From: Hydrogenophaga sp. RAC07
GTDB lineage: Bacteria; Pseudomonadota; Gammaproteobacteria; Burkholderiales; Burkholderiaceae_C
DNA length: 64,000 bases
Direction of reading: 5' to 3'
Assembly (NCBI RefSeq): GCF_001713375.1
Contig: NZ_CP016449.1
Span: 1,860,001-1,924,000, forward strand
Shown: piece by piece, positions 8,822 through 16,932 of the stretch
Numbering within the stretch: position 1 is the stretch's first letter
Layout: every line of letters starts with the position of its first letter
The notes under the pieces: generated by a model
Seen by the model: the letters and a program-made list of their open reading frames with translations, nothing else
The model's database searches: none
What the model was told of the DNA's origin: nothing
Translations under genes and position numbers: made by a program

Positions 8822-10006
8822 TCAGCGGATCACAGCCAGGGTGGTGCGGGCACCGGCCTTGTAGGTCATGAGCGTCAGGGCGCCGTTCTTGATGTCGCCC
8901 TTTTCGTCAAAGGCGATGTTGCCGGTCACGCCTTTGTAGTTGGTGGCCTTGAGTGCGGGCAGGTAGACCTTGGGGTCTGCGGAGCCGGCGGTCACCATGG
9001 CGTTGGCCATGACTTTGACAGCGTCGTACACGTAGGGGGCATACACCTGGACGTCGGCACCGAACTTGGCCTTGAAGTCGGCGCGGAACTTGTCCATGCC
9101 TTCTTTCTGTTCGCCTTCAACACCGCCGGCTTCGGCGCAATACACCTGGTCGTCGGCCATGCCGTCAGCGGCCAGCTTGGGCAGCTCGCTGGAGCAGATG
9201 CCGTCGCCGCCCATGAACTTGGCGTTGATGCCCAGTTGCTTCATCTGCTTGAGCATCGGGCCGGCCACGGCGTCCATGCCGCCGAAGAACACGACGTCGG
9301 GCTTCTTGGCCTTCAGGGTGGTCAGGATGGCGTTGAAGTCGGTGGCTTTGTCGTTGGTGAACTCACGGCCCACCACGGTACCGCCAGCAGCGGCCACACC
9401 TTTTTCAAACTCGTCGGCCACGCCCTGGCCGTAAGCCGTGCGGTCGTCGATCACGGCCACGGTCTTGGCCTTGAGGGTTTCCACGGCGTACTTGCCCAGC
9501 GTGCCACCCAGGTGCACGTCGTCAGCCACCATGCGGAACACGCCGGCGTAACCTTGGCGGGTGTACTTGGGGTTGGTGGCCGATGGGGAAATCTGGGGGA
9601 TGCCGGCGTCGTTGTAGATCTGCGAGGCGGGGATGGTGGTACCGGAGTTCAGGTGACCGATCACACCGGCAACCTTGGCATCCACCAGCTTGGTGGCGGC
9701 AGCAGTGCCCTGCTTGGGATCGGCTGCATCGTCTTCAGCCAGCAGTTCGAAGGTGACGGGCGCACCGCCGATGGTCAGGCCAGCAGCGTTGAGTTCCTCG
9801 ATCGCCATCTTGGCGCCGTTTTCATTGTCCTTGCCAAGGTGGGCAATCGCACCGCTGGTGGGGCCGACGTGACCAATCTTGATGACCTGGGCTGCAGGTG
9901 CAGGAGCCGCCGCGGGTGCTGCGACCGGCGCGGCTTCTTCTTTTTTGCCGCAAGCGGCAAGAGCGACGGCCGCCGCAAGAACGGCCAATTTCAGGTTCAG
10001 TTGCAT
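8822..10006 (-). CDS. Branched-chain amino acid ABC transporter binding lipoprotein (LivK/LivJ type)
   Basis: This is a substrate-binding protein of the periplasmic-binding type 1 / Leu-Ile-Val family for ABC import. The 394-residue product has a signal with lipobox LAAC, so Cys19 should be lipidated and the protein tethered to the membrane rather than free. A Lys/Glu then Ala/Pro-rich linker (about 20-43) leads into VIKIGHVGPTSGAIAHLGKD, the usual start of the ligand domain. ATG 10006 is preferred over the in-frame ATG four codons earlier because GAGGAAAACC precedes it. No liv permease or ATPase genes lie nearby, so it is an orphan binding protein here. A terminator follows and palindromic repeats lie upstream. 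Substrate specificity is family-level inference. Confidence 0.92.
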   Translation of the reverse strand: MQLNLKLAVLAAAVALAACGKKEEAAPVAAPAAAPAPAAQVIKIGHVGPTSGAIAHLGKDNENGAKMAIEELNAAGLTIGGAPVTFELLAEDDAADPKQGTAAATKLVDAKVAGVIGHLNSGTTIPASQIYNDAGIPQISPSATNPKYTRQGYAGVFRMVADDVHLGGTLGKYAVETLKAKTVAVIDDRTAYGQGVADEFEKGVAAAGGTVVGREFTNDKATDFNAILTTLKAKKPDVVFFGGMDAVAGPMLKQMKQLGINAKFMGGDGICSSELPKLAADGMADDQVYCAEAGGVEGEQKEGMDKFRADFKAKFGADVQVYAPYVYDAVKVMANAMVTAGSADPKVYLPALKATNYKGVTGNIAFDEKGDIKNGALTLMTYKAGARTTLAVIR

Positions 10007-10086
10007 GGTTTTCCTCAAAAAGGATTGAAAAAGTTAAGCGATGGGAACTTTTGCCATCACGCTCATAAAGATACTCTAAAAAAGCC

Positions 10087-10105
10087 GTGAATTTCACATA
10101 CGTGA
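10087..10105. promoter_or_regulatory. Overlapping GTGA/TCAC palindromes upstream of the livK-like gene
   Basis: GTGAATTTCAC (10087-10097) is a perfect palindrome around one base. Its right half joins a second palindrome, TCACATACGTGA (10094-10105). The site lies about 80 bases upstream of the binding-protein start. It may be an operator, but no regulator is identified. Confidence 0.35.
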
Positions 10106-10196
10106 CAAGGCGAAAGCGCAATCGAGGGTTTTCACAGACCCCATCACCGCAGCGAATGCCGCATTAGCGACGGTCATGCGCCAGCGCGGTGCAACT

Positions 10197-10631
10197 TCAA
10201 TCCGAAGGCACCAATTGGAGGTCGTGGCGCTGCGGCTCCAGGCCAAGCGCCCTGTATTGGCGCCATCGCTCGCGTGCTGCGGCGCGGTCTGCCTCGTCCA
10301 GCGTCACGACCTCGATCACCCGCTTGAAGGCAACGGGGTCGTCGGGCATGTCGTGATGCAGGTTCACCAGAACCAGGTCACCGCGTTGCCCGGGCAGTTG
10401 GTGACCAATCTGGATGGGCGACCGTGCGGTCACGGTCTCGGGGTCGTCGCTGCGGCAATGGGGCACGAACTCGCCCGCGCCCATGGTCCACAGCGCTGTG
10501 TCGAGCCGGGCGAGATCGCCTTCAGTCACCCACACGAACAGACGCGCGTTTCGCAAGTAGGCCTTGCGCAGCAAGCGACAGGCATAGCCCACCCGGTCGG
10601 GCGCGTTGAAGTGAAAAGCGACGTCGGGCAC
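10197..10631 (-). CDS. holC: DNA polymerase III chi subunit
   Basis: Chi is the clamp-loader-associated subunit that links the replicase to single-strand binding protein. The 144-residue protein shows the HolC pattern: an N-terminal VAFHFNAPDRVGYACRLLRKAY helix region, the GDLARLDTALWTM segment and LPGQRGDLVLVNLHHD. A GTG start at 10631 fits the protein's usual beginning. It lies 8 bases downstream of pepA on the same strand. The pepA-holC order is conserved in E. coli and many proteobacteria, which supports the call. Confidence 0.92.
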   Translation of the reverse strand: MPDVAFHFNAPDRVGYACRLLRKAYLRNARLFVWVTEGDLARLDTALWTMGAGEFVPHCRSDDPETVTARSPIQIGHQLPGQRGDLVLVNLHHDMPDDPVAFKRVIEVVTLDEADRAAARERWRQYRALGLEPQRHDLQLVPSD

Positions 10632-10639
10632 TCGCGGCC

Positions 10640-12148
10640 TCAGGCTTTGGTGGAGCGGCGGGCCGATGGCTTGGCCGATGAGACAGCCTTGGCGGGCGCC
10701 TCGGCCTGATCAATCAGGTACTGCAGCAACAGGGGCACAGGCCGTCCGGTGGACCCCTTCGCCGCCCCGCTCTTCCACGCCGTGCCCGCGATGTCCAGGT
10801 GGGCCCAGGGCAGTTCGGTGGCGAATTTCTGGAGGAACTTGGCGGCCGTGATGGCACCGCCCGCGCGGCCAGCCACGTTGCCCATGTCGGCAAAGTTGGA
10901 CTTGAGGCCGTCGGCGTACTCGTCGTCCAGCGGCATGCGCCAGCACAGGTCGAGCGACTTGTCACCCGCGCTGGCCAGGGCCTGCGCCAGATCGTCGCGC
11001 GCCGAAAACAAGCCCGAGCGCACACCACCCAGAGCGATCACGCAGGCGCCAGTCAACGTGGCGATGTCGACCACGCTGCGCGGTTTGAAACGCGCGGCGT
11101 AGGTCAGCGCGTCGCACAGGATGAGCCGGCCTTCGGCGTCGGTGTTGAGAATCTCGATGGTCTGCCCGCTCATGCTGGTGACCACGTCACCGGGCTTCAC
11201 GGCCTGGCCGTCGGGCATGTTCTCGCAGCTGGGAATGAGGCCCACCACGTTGATGGCGGGCTTGAGTTCGGCCAGCGCCGCGAAGGTGCCCAGCACGCTG
11301 GCCGCGCCGCCCATGTCGAACTTCATCTCGTCCATGTCGGCGGCGGGCTTGATGGAGATGCCCCCGGTGTCGAACGTGATGCCCTTGCCCACCAGCACCA
11401 CGGGCGCGCTGCCCTTGGCGCCGCCGTTGTAGTGCATGACGATGAAGCGCAGTGGCTCCACCGAGCCGCGAGCGACCGACAGGAACGAACCCATGCCCAG
11501 CGCTTCCACCTGCTTGGGGCCGAGCACGTCCACCTTGAAGCCGGGGTGCTTGCCAAGCTTGCGCGCGGCTTCGCCCAGCATGGTGGGGGTGGCGTGGTTG
11601 GCGGGGCGGTTGGCCCATTCCTTGGCGAACTCCACACCCGCCACTTGTGCCTTGCCGATGTTGAAGCCGCGCTGCGCGTCGGCAGCCTTGGTCACACCCA
11701 GCACCACGTGCTTGACGATGCGCGCCTTGGCGCTCGGTTTGGTGGTGGTGTAGCAGTAGGTAGCGTCCGCACAGGCCTGCATGGCGGCGCGCACGGCGTC
11801 GTCGGTGGCGTCGATCAGGCTGAACACCACGGCGAGTTTCTGGATGCCGGGTTGTTTGAGCGAGCCCATGCCGGCCGACACGGCCTTGCGAACCGACGCG
11901 GCAGAGCCATCCCCGGAGCGCACCAGCGTGACGCGCGAAGCCTTGAAGCCTTCCGGACGGTAGCAGGCCAGCATCTTGGCCACGCCGCTTTCCAGGTCTT
12001 TGTGCTCGACCGCCTGGGCCACCAGTCGGGTCAGGGCCTGGTCGGCGGACTTCATGGTCGGGGTCGTGTCGGGCACCAACACCAGCAGCGCGTCGACAGG
12101 CAGTTGGGCCGCTTGTGCAGCGCTGAGGGATTTGAGTTCGAAGTCCAT
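10640..12148 (-). CDS. pepA: Leucyl aminopeptidase (cytosol aminopeptidase, M17)
   Basis: PepA is a di-metal M17 aminopeptidase that removes N-terminal residues from peptides in the cytoplasm. In E. coli it also binds DNA in site-specific recombination and carAB control. The 502-residue protein has a variable N-terminal domain. The catalytic domain carries VGKGITFDTGGISIKP (metal and catalytic lysine), MKFDMGGAASVLG and the signature NTDAEGRLILCDAL. A ribosome binding site (AAGGAAA) precedes ATG 12148. The divergent lptF start is only 25 bases away, a tight version of the pepA//lptF arrangement known from E. coli. holC is cotranscribed downstream. Confidence 0.96.
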   Translation of the reverse strand: MDFELKSLSAAQAAQLPVDALLVLVPDTTPTMKSADQALTRLVAQAVEHKDLESGVAKMLACYRPEGFKASRVTLVRSGDGSAASVRKAVSAGMGSLKQPGIQKLAVVFSLIDATDDAVRAAMQACADATYCYTTTKPSAKARIVKHVVLGVTKAADAQRGFNIGKAQVAGVEFAKEWANRPANHATPTMLGEAARKLGKHPGFKVDVLGPKQVEALGMGSFLSVARGSVEPLRFIVMHYNGGAKGSAPVVLVGKGITFDTGGISIKPAADMDEMKFDMGGAASVLGTFAALAELKPAINVVGLIPSCENMPDGQAVKPGDVVTSMSGQTIEILNTDAEGRLILCDALTYAARFKPRSVVDIATLTGACVIALGGVRSGLFSARDDLAQALASAGDKSLDLCWRMPLDDEYADGLKSNFADMGNVAGRAGGAITAAKFLQKFATELPWAHLDIAGTAWKSGAAKGSTGRPVPLLLQYLIDQAEAPAKAVSSAKPSARRSTKA

Positions 12149-12151
12149 AAT
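12123..12151 (+). promoter_or_regulatory. Candidate lptF promoter overlapping the pepA start
   Basis: CATAAT (12146-12151), five of six matches to the -10 consensus, lies 17 bases after a weak -35 (CTGAGG, 12123-12128). It would give a leader of about 16 bases for lptF and lies across the pepA start codon. Confidence 0.35.
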
Positions 12152-12173
12152 CGTGTTTTCCTTGTAGCAATCG

Positions 12174-13292
12174 ATGTTATTTCATTCTTCCATCCGCAGA
12201 GAGCTGGCGCGCAGCTTCGGGGCCACCCTGGTGGTCCTCTTCACCATCGTGCTGACGATGCTGCTGATCCGCACACTCGGCCTGGCTTCTCGGGGCAGCG
12301 TGAACCCGCAAGAGATCGCGCTGGTGCTGGGCTACACCGTCATCGGCCGCATGCCCACCATCCTCACGCTGGCCCTGTTCGTGGCCATCGTCTTCACGCT
12401 CTCGCGCATGTACCGCGACAGCGAAATGATCATCTGGTTCTCCAGCGGCCGCTCGCTCGGGGGCTTTCTCGGGCCGGTGCTGCGCTTCTCGTGGCCGATC
12501 CTGGCGGTCATCACGCTGATGGTGTTTTTTGTCTGGCCCTGGGCCAACCAGCAAACCGACAACCTGCGCAGCCGTTTCGAGCGCCGCGGCGATCTGGAGC
12601 GCGTGGCGCCTGGCCAGTTTCAGGAATCGTCGAGTGGCCGGCGCGTCTTCTTCATCGACAAGGACACGGCCGGTGGCACCGAAGGCCGCAACATCTTCAT
12701 CTCAAGTACCGAAGACGACGGCCGCGAGACCGTCACATCGGCCCGATCGGGCCGCATTGAATGGGTGAGAGACCAGCAGTTCCTGATGCTCAACAACGGC
12801 CAGCGACTGGAAACAGCGGCCGATGGCAGCGGTTTGAAAGTCAGCGAATTCCAGAGCTACGGCACGCAGATCGGATCGAGCGCGATCGGGGAACGGGGCA
12901 CACAACAACTCAAGTCGCGCAGCACCTTGCTGTTGATCACCGAGCCCGACCGGGCCAACCTGGGTGAACTGGGCTGGCGCATCGGCATGGCACTCACCGC
13001 GCTCAACTTTGTGTTGATCGCCCTGGCCACGACCGCGGGCAACCCGCGCGCAGGCCGCGGCGGCAACCTCTTCTTCACCCTGTTCTCGTTCGTGTTTTAT
13101 TACAACCTGCTCAACCTCGGCCAGAGCTGGGTCGCGGGCGGACTGGTGAGCCTGGGCGCTTTCATGCTGATGCTGCACGGCGGGGTGTTCGTGCTGACCG
13201 TGCTGTGGCTGACCAAGCGGCACTACAACGTGAGCCTGCGCAGCTGGATCAACAGCCGGCGCAACGCAGCGGCTCAAGGAGTCGCGGCATGA
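12174..13292 (+). CDS. lptF: Lipopolysaccharide export ABC permease LptF
   Basis: LptF is one of the two inner-membrane permease halves of the LptB2FGC machine that extracts LPS and passes it to the periplasmic bridge. The 372-residue protein has two N-terminal helix groups (about 15-125), including the coupling segment SRMYRDSEMIIWFSSG. A periplasmic beta-jellyroll domain (about 140-265) and a C-terminal helix group (about 270-350) follow. It overlaps lptG by four bases (ATGA), so the two are translationally coupled. It is divergent from pepA, as in E. coli. Confidence 0.95.
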   Translation: MLFHSSIRRELARSFGATLVVLFTIVLTMLLIRTLGLASRGSVNPQEIALVLGYTVIGRMPTILTLALFVAIVFTLSRMYRDSEMIIWFSSGRSLGGFLGPVLRFSWPILAVITLMVFFVWPWANQQTDNLRSRFERRGDLERVAPGQFQESSSGRRVFFIDKDTAGGTEGRNIFISSTEDDGRETVTSARSGRIEWVRDQQFLMLNNGQRLETAADGSGLKVSEFQSYGTQIGSSAIGERGTQQLKSRSTLLLITEPDRANLGELGWRIGMALTALNFVLIALATTAGNPRAGRGGNLFFTLFSFVFYYNLLNLGQSWVAGGLVSLGAFMLMLHGGVFVLTVLWLTKRHYNVSLRSWINSRRNAAAQGVAA

Positions 13293-14407
13293 GGACGATC
13301 CGGCGCCTGATCTACGGCGAGATCTTTGTGGCGGTGGGCTTCGTGCTGCTGGCCTTTCTGTCACTGTTTTTCTTCTTCGACTTTGTGGACGAGCTGCCGG
13401 CGCTGGGCAAACCGTCGGCGCTGGACGCCAAGGTGGTGTACGAGGTGCCCCACGCCCTGCTGTACGTGGGCCTGCTCATGCCCAACCGCATCTACGAGCT
13501 GCTGCCGATCTCGGTGCTGATCGGCGCGGTGTTTGTGCTGGCGCGGCTGGCCCAGGGCTCCGAATACACCATCCTGCGCACCAGCGGGCTCGGGCCATGG
13601 CGCGCGCTGCGCACCTTGCTCGGCCTGGGCGTGGTGTTTGTGGCGCTCACCTTTGCCATGGGCGACTACCTGGCCCCGCTGGCGGACCGCACTGCGCAAC
13701 TGCTCAAGGCACGTTACCAGGGCAACATCAGCATCGGCCAGACGGGGGCCTGGCTCAAGGAGCGCCAGCCTTACAGCAACTTCTCGGTCAACGTGGGTTC
13801 CATGTCCTCGCAAGGGGAACTGGGCAACGTGCGCATCTTCGAGTTCAACAACCAGGGTTCGCTGGTGTCCACACTGACCGCGGCCTCCGGACAGATCGAA
13901 GTGGACGATTCGTGGACCCTGCGTCAGGTGCAGCGCCGCGAATTCGACACCGCCGGCCAGGCCTCGGCACGCATCGTGCGCAGTGCGCTGGAGACCTTCC
14001 GCTGGCCCAGCGGCATCAACAGCGAGATGGTGTCGGTGGCGCTGCTCAAGCCCGAGACCATGCGCACGACGGATCTGTTCGGCTACATCCGCCACCTGCA
14101 AGCCAACGGGCAGACGGCGCAGCGCTACGAGATCGAGTTCTGGCGCAAGGTGTTCTATCCGCTGAGCTGCCTCGTGATGGTGGTGCTCGCCCTGCCCTTT
14201 GCCTACCTGCATTTCCGCTCGGGCAGCATCACCGCCTACGTGTTCGGCGGCGTGATGATCGGCATCAGCTTCTTCCTGCTCAACAACGTGTTTGGCTACA
14301 TCGGCAACCTCAATGCCTGGCAGCCCTGGCTGGCGGCGGCATCACCCGCGTTGATCTATTCGGTGTTTTCGCTGGCCGCGTTTGGCTGGCTCGTCTTGCG
14401 AAGGTAG
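13289..14407 (+). CDS. lptG: Lipopolysaccharide export ABC permease LptG
   Basis: LptG is the partner permease of LptF in the LPS transporter. The 372-residue product begins RRLIYGEIFVAVGFVLLAFL. It carries the coupling helix around VLARLAQGSEYTILRTSGLG, a periplasmic jellyroll domain and a closing set of helices with FYPLSCLVMVVLALPFAYLH. The ATG at 13289 overlaps the lptF stop codon. An open frame reaching further upstream runs inside lptF and is not used. The cbiX-like chelatase gene follows after seven bases, so it may be cotranscribed. Confidence 0.95.
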   Translation: MRTIRRLIYGEIFVAVGFVLLAFLSLFFFFDFVDELPALGKPSALDAKVVYEVPHALLYVGLLMPNRIYELLPISVLIGAVFVLARLAQGSEYTILRTSGLGPWRALRTLLGLGVVFVALTFAMGDYLAPLADRTAQLLKARYQGNISIGQTGAWLKERQPYSNFSVNVGSMSSQGELGNVRIFEFNNQGSLVSTLTAASGQIEVDDSWTLRQVQRREFDTAGQASARIVRSALETFRWPSGINSEMVSVALLKPETMRTTDLFGYIRHLQANGQTAQRYEIEFWRKVFYPLSCLVMVVLALPFAYLHFRSGSITAYVFGGVMIGISFFLLNNVFGYIGNLNAWQPWLAAASPALIYSVFSLAAFGWLVLRR

Positions 14408-14414
14408 CGTGTCC

Positions 14415-14780
14415 ATGCTTGGTGTGATCGTGTTTGCCCATGGGTCGCGCGACCCCTTGTGGCGCCTGCCGGTGGAGTCGGTGGCGCAGCAGATTGCGCG
14501 CAGCGCCCCGGCGGCGGCTGTGTCGTGCGCCTACCTCGAACTGTGTGAGCCCGACATGGCCACCGCGGTGCGCCAGATGGTCGACGCCGGCGCCACGCGC
14601 GTGCGGGTTCTGCCGCTGTTCTTCGGCATGGGCAAACACGCACGCGAAGACCTGCCGGTGCTGATGAAAGACCTGGCCGAGAGCCACCCCCAGGTGCGAT
14701 TCGAGCAGTTGCCTGCCGCGGGTGAAGACCCGCGCCTGACCGCGCTGCTCGCGCAGATTGCGTTGGAGACCGGGCCATGA
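14415..14780 (+). CDS. Small CbiX-type sirohydrochlorin chelatase
   Basis: This is a single-domain class II chelatase of the CbiX-small type, which inserts Fe (siroheme) or Co (cobamide route) into sirohydrochlorin. The 121-residue protein has the family start VIVFAHGSRDPLW with the catalytic His. It also has the segment AYLELCEPDM and the second half VRVLPLFFGMGKHAREDLP, where longer chelatases have their second His. A GTG two codons upstream (14409) is an alternative start. It overlaps the CysB-type regulator gene by four bases. Siroheme is the cofactor of sulfite reductase, so the pairing with a sulfur-assimilation regulator suggests the Fe branch. That is inference. Confidence 0.85.
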   Translation: MLGVIVFAHGSRDPLWRLPVESVAQQIARSAPAAAVSCAYLELCEPDMATAVRQMVDAGATRVRVLPLFFGMGKHAREDLPVLMKDLAESHPQVRFEQLPAAGEDPRLTALLAQIALETGP

Positions 14781-15721
14781 ACCTGCACCAGTTCCGCTTC
14801 GTGCAGGAGGCCGTGCGCCGCAACCTGAACCTGACCGAAGCCGCCAAGGCCCTGCACACCTCGCAACCCGGCGTGTCCAAGGCCATCATCGAACTGGAAG
14901 ACGAGCTCGGCATCGAGATCTTTGCGCGCCACGGCAAACGCATCAAGCGCGTGACCGAGCCGGGTTTGCAGGTGCTCAAGAGCATCGAGATCATCTTGCG
15001 CGAGGTCAACAACCTCAAGCGCATCGGCGAACAGTATTCGGCGCAGGACAGTGGCACGCTCTCCATCGCCACCACCCACACCCAGGCGCGCTATGTGTTG
15101 CCCGGCCCGGTGGCCGCGCTTCGCCAGGCCTACCCCAAGGTGGCGATCAGCCTGCACCAGGGCTCGCCCGACCAGGTCGCCAGGATGCTGATGGAAGAAG
15201 TGGCCGAGATCGGCATGGCCACAGAGTCGCTGGTGAACTACCCCGAGCTCGTCACCCTGCCCTGCTACGAATGGCAACACGTGCTGGTGTTTCCGTTCGA
15301 CCACCCGTTGCTGGAGCGCGAGCGCATCACGCACGAAGACCTGGCCCAGGTGCCGCTGATCACCTACCACCCGAGCTACACCGGCCGCACCCGCATCGAC
15401 CAGGCATTTGCCCTGCGCCACCTGCAGCCCAACATCGTGCTGGAGGCCATCGACTCCGACGTGATCAAGACCTACGTGAAGCTGGGCATGGGCGTGGGCA
15501 TCGTGGCCGAAATGGCCATGGCCGGCGACAACCAGACACCCGACCTCGTGTCCCGCCCTGCCGCTGATTTGTTTGGCCACAACCTCGCGCGCGTGGCCTT
15601 CAAGCGCGGGACCTACCTGCGCCACTTTGTGCTGCGTTTTGCCGAACTGTTGAGTGCACGCCTGACCAGAGACCAAGTGATGCGCGCCATGAGCGGCACC
15701 CCCGATGACTACGAGTTGTGA
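14777..15721 (+). CDS. cysB: CysB-family LysR-type transcriptional regulator
   Basis: This LysR-type regulator is of the CysB/Cbl branch that activates sulfate uptake and cysteine biosynthesis genes in response to O- or N-acetylserine and sulfur limitation. The 314-residue protein has an N-terminal winged helix (about 1-60, NLTEAAKALHTSQPGVSKAI). The effector domain carries the CysB-like LSIATTHTQARYVLP and the later VIKTYVKLGMGVGIV. Its start overlaps the chelatase stop (ATGA). The next gene is a YbdL-type aminotransferase after four bases. No divergent target gene is adjacent, unlike many LysR genes, so its targets probably lie elsewhere. Confidence 0.9.
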   Translation: MNLHQFRFVQEAVRRNLNLTEAAKALHTSQPGVSKAIIELEDELGIEIFARHGKRIKRVTEPGLQVLKSIEIILREVNNLKRIGEQYSAQDSGTLSIATTHTQARYVLPGPVAALRQAYPKVAISLHQGSPDQVARMLMEEVAEIGMATESLVNYPELVTLPCYEWQHVLVFPFDHPLLERERITHEDLAQVPLITYHPSYTGRTRIDQAFALRHLQPNIVLEAIDSDVIKTYVKLGMGVGIVAEMAMAGDNQTPDLVSRPAADLFGHNLARVAFKRGTYLRHFVLRFAELLSARLTRDQVMRAMSGTPDDYEL

Positions 15722-15725
15722 ACCC

Positions 15726-16904
15726 ATGAGCCCGAATCCACCCCGCACACCCGCCCTCTCCTCCCGCCTGCCCGACGTGGGCACCACCATCTTCACCGTC
15801 ATGTCGGCCCTGGCCACCGAGCACAAGGCGGTCAACCTGGGCCAGGGCTTTCCCGACTTTGGTTGCGACCCGGCCTTGCTTGACGCGGTCACCCAGGCCA
15901 TGCAGGCCGGCCACAACCAGTACCCGCCCATGCCGGGCGTGCCCGCGCTGCGCCAGGCCATGGCGGACAAGATGCTGGCGCTGTACGGCCTCGCTTGCGA
16001 CCCGGCCACCGAGATCACCGTGACCGCAGGCGCCACCCAGGCCATCCTCACTGCCCTGCTGGCGGTGGTGCACCCCGGCGACGAGGTCATCGTGCTGGAG
16101 CCCTGCTACGACAGCTACGTGCCCAACATCGAACTGGCCGGTGGTGTGCCGGTGCGCGTGCCGCTCACAACCGGCAGCTTCCGCCCCGACTTCGACCGCA
16201 TCGCAGCCGCCATGACACCGCGCACTCGCGCCATCGTCATCAACAGCCCGCACAACCCCAGCGGCACCGTGTGGAGCGCGGCCGACATGCAGCGCCTGCA
16301 AGACCTGCTCGCGCCCACCGACGTGCTGCTGATCAGCGACGAGGTGTACGAGCACATGGTGTTCGACGGGCAACAACACCAGAGTGCCGCGCGTTTTCCG
16401 GGCCTGGCGGCACGCGCCTTCATCGTCAGCAGCTTCGGCAAGACCTATCACGTGACCGGCTGGAAGGTGGGCACCGTGGTCGCACCCGCCGCGCTCACCG
16501 CCGAGTTCCGCAAGGTGCACCAGTTCAACGTGTTCACGGTGAACACACCGGTTCAGCACGCCCTGGCCACCTACATGGCCAACCCCGCGCCCTACCTCGA
16601 ACTCGGCGCGTTCTACCAACGCAAGCGCGACCTGTTCCGCGAGGGCCTCGCCGCCACGCGTTTTCGCATGCTCGCGGGCGAAGGCACCTACTTCCAGTGC
16701 GTCGACATCTCCAGCCTGGCCGTGCCCGAACGCGACCTGCCCGAGGGCGACTTTTGCCAGTGGCTCACCAAGGAAATCGGCGTGGCCGCGATCCCGCTCT
16801 CGGCCTTCTACGGCAACGGGTTTGATCAGCGCGTGGTGCGTTTCTGCTTCGCAAAAAGAGACGACACCTTGCAGGAAGCGCTCAAGCGCCTGTCACGCCT
16901 GTAG
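15726..16904 (+). CDS. ybdL: PLP-dependent aminotransferase, YbdL/methionine aminotransferase type
   Basis: This class I/II aminotransferase resembles E. coli YbdL, which prefers methionine, histidine and phenylalanine and can make methionine from its keto acid. The 392-residue protein shows NLGQGFPDFGCDP near the N-terminus, the substrate-loop YPPMPGVPALRQAMA and the Asn-Pro motif SPHNPSGTVW. The PLP lysine is Lys239 in SSFGKTYHVTGWKVG. The ATG at 15726 fits the family start. It lies four bases after the CysB-type gene, so the chelatase, regulator and aminotransferase probably share a transcript with a sulfur theme. The RND operon ends convergently 28 bases away. Confidence 0.88.
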   Translation: MSPNPPRTPALSSRLPDVGTTIFTVMSALATEHKAVNLGQGFPDFGCDPALLDAVTQAMQAGHNQYPPMPGVPALRQAMADKMLALYGLACDPATEITVTAGATQAILTALLAVVHPGDEVIVLEPCYDSYVPNIELAGGVPVRVPLTTGSFRPDFDRIAAAMTPRTRAIVINSPHNPSGTVWSAADMQRLQDLLAPTDVLLISDEVYEHMVFDGQQHQSAARFPGLAARAFIVSSFGKTYHVTGWKVGTVVAPAALTAEFRKVHQFNVFTVNTPVQHALATYMANPAPYLELGAFYQRKRDLFREGLAATRFRMLAGEGTYFQCVDISSLAVPERDLPEGDFCQWLTKEIGVAAIPLSAFYGNGFDQRVVRFCFAKRDDTLQEALKRLSRL

Positions 16905-16932
16905 CCGCGCAAGCTCGCGAGCCCGCCAACCC

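Noticed and set aside
16913..16922. GCTCGCGAGC palindrome between ybdL and the RND gene as a terminator
   Set aside because: No T run on either strand and only a short stem.
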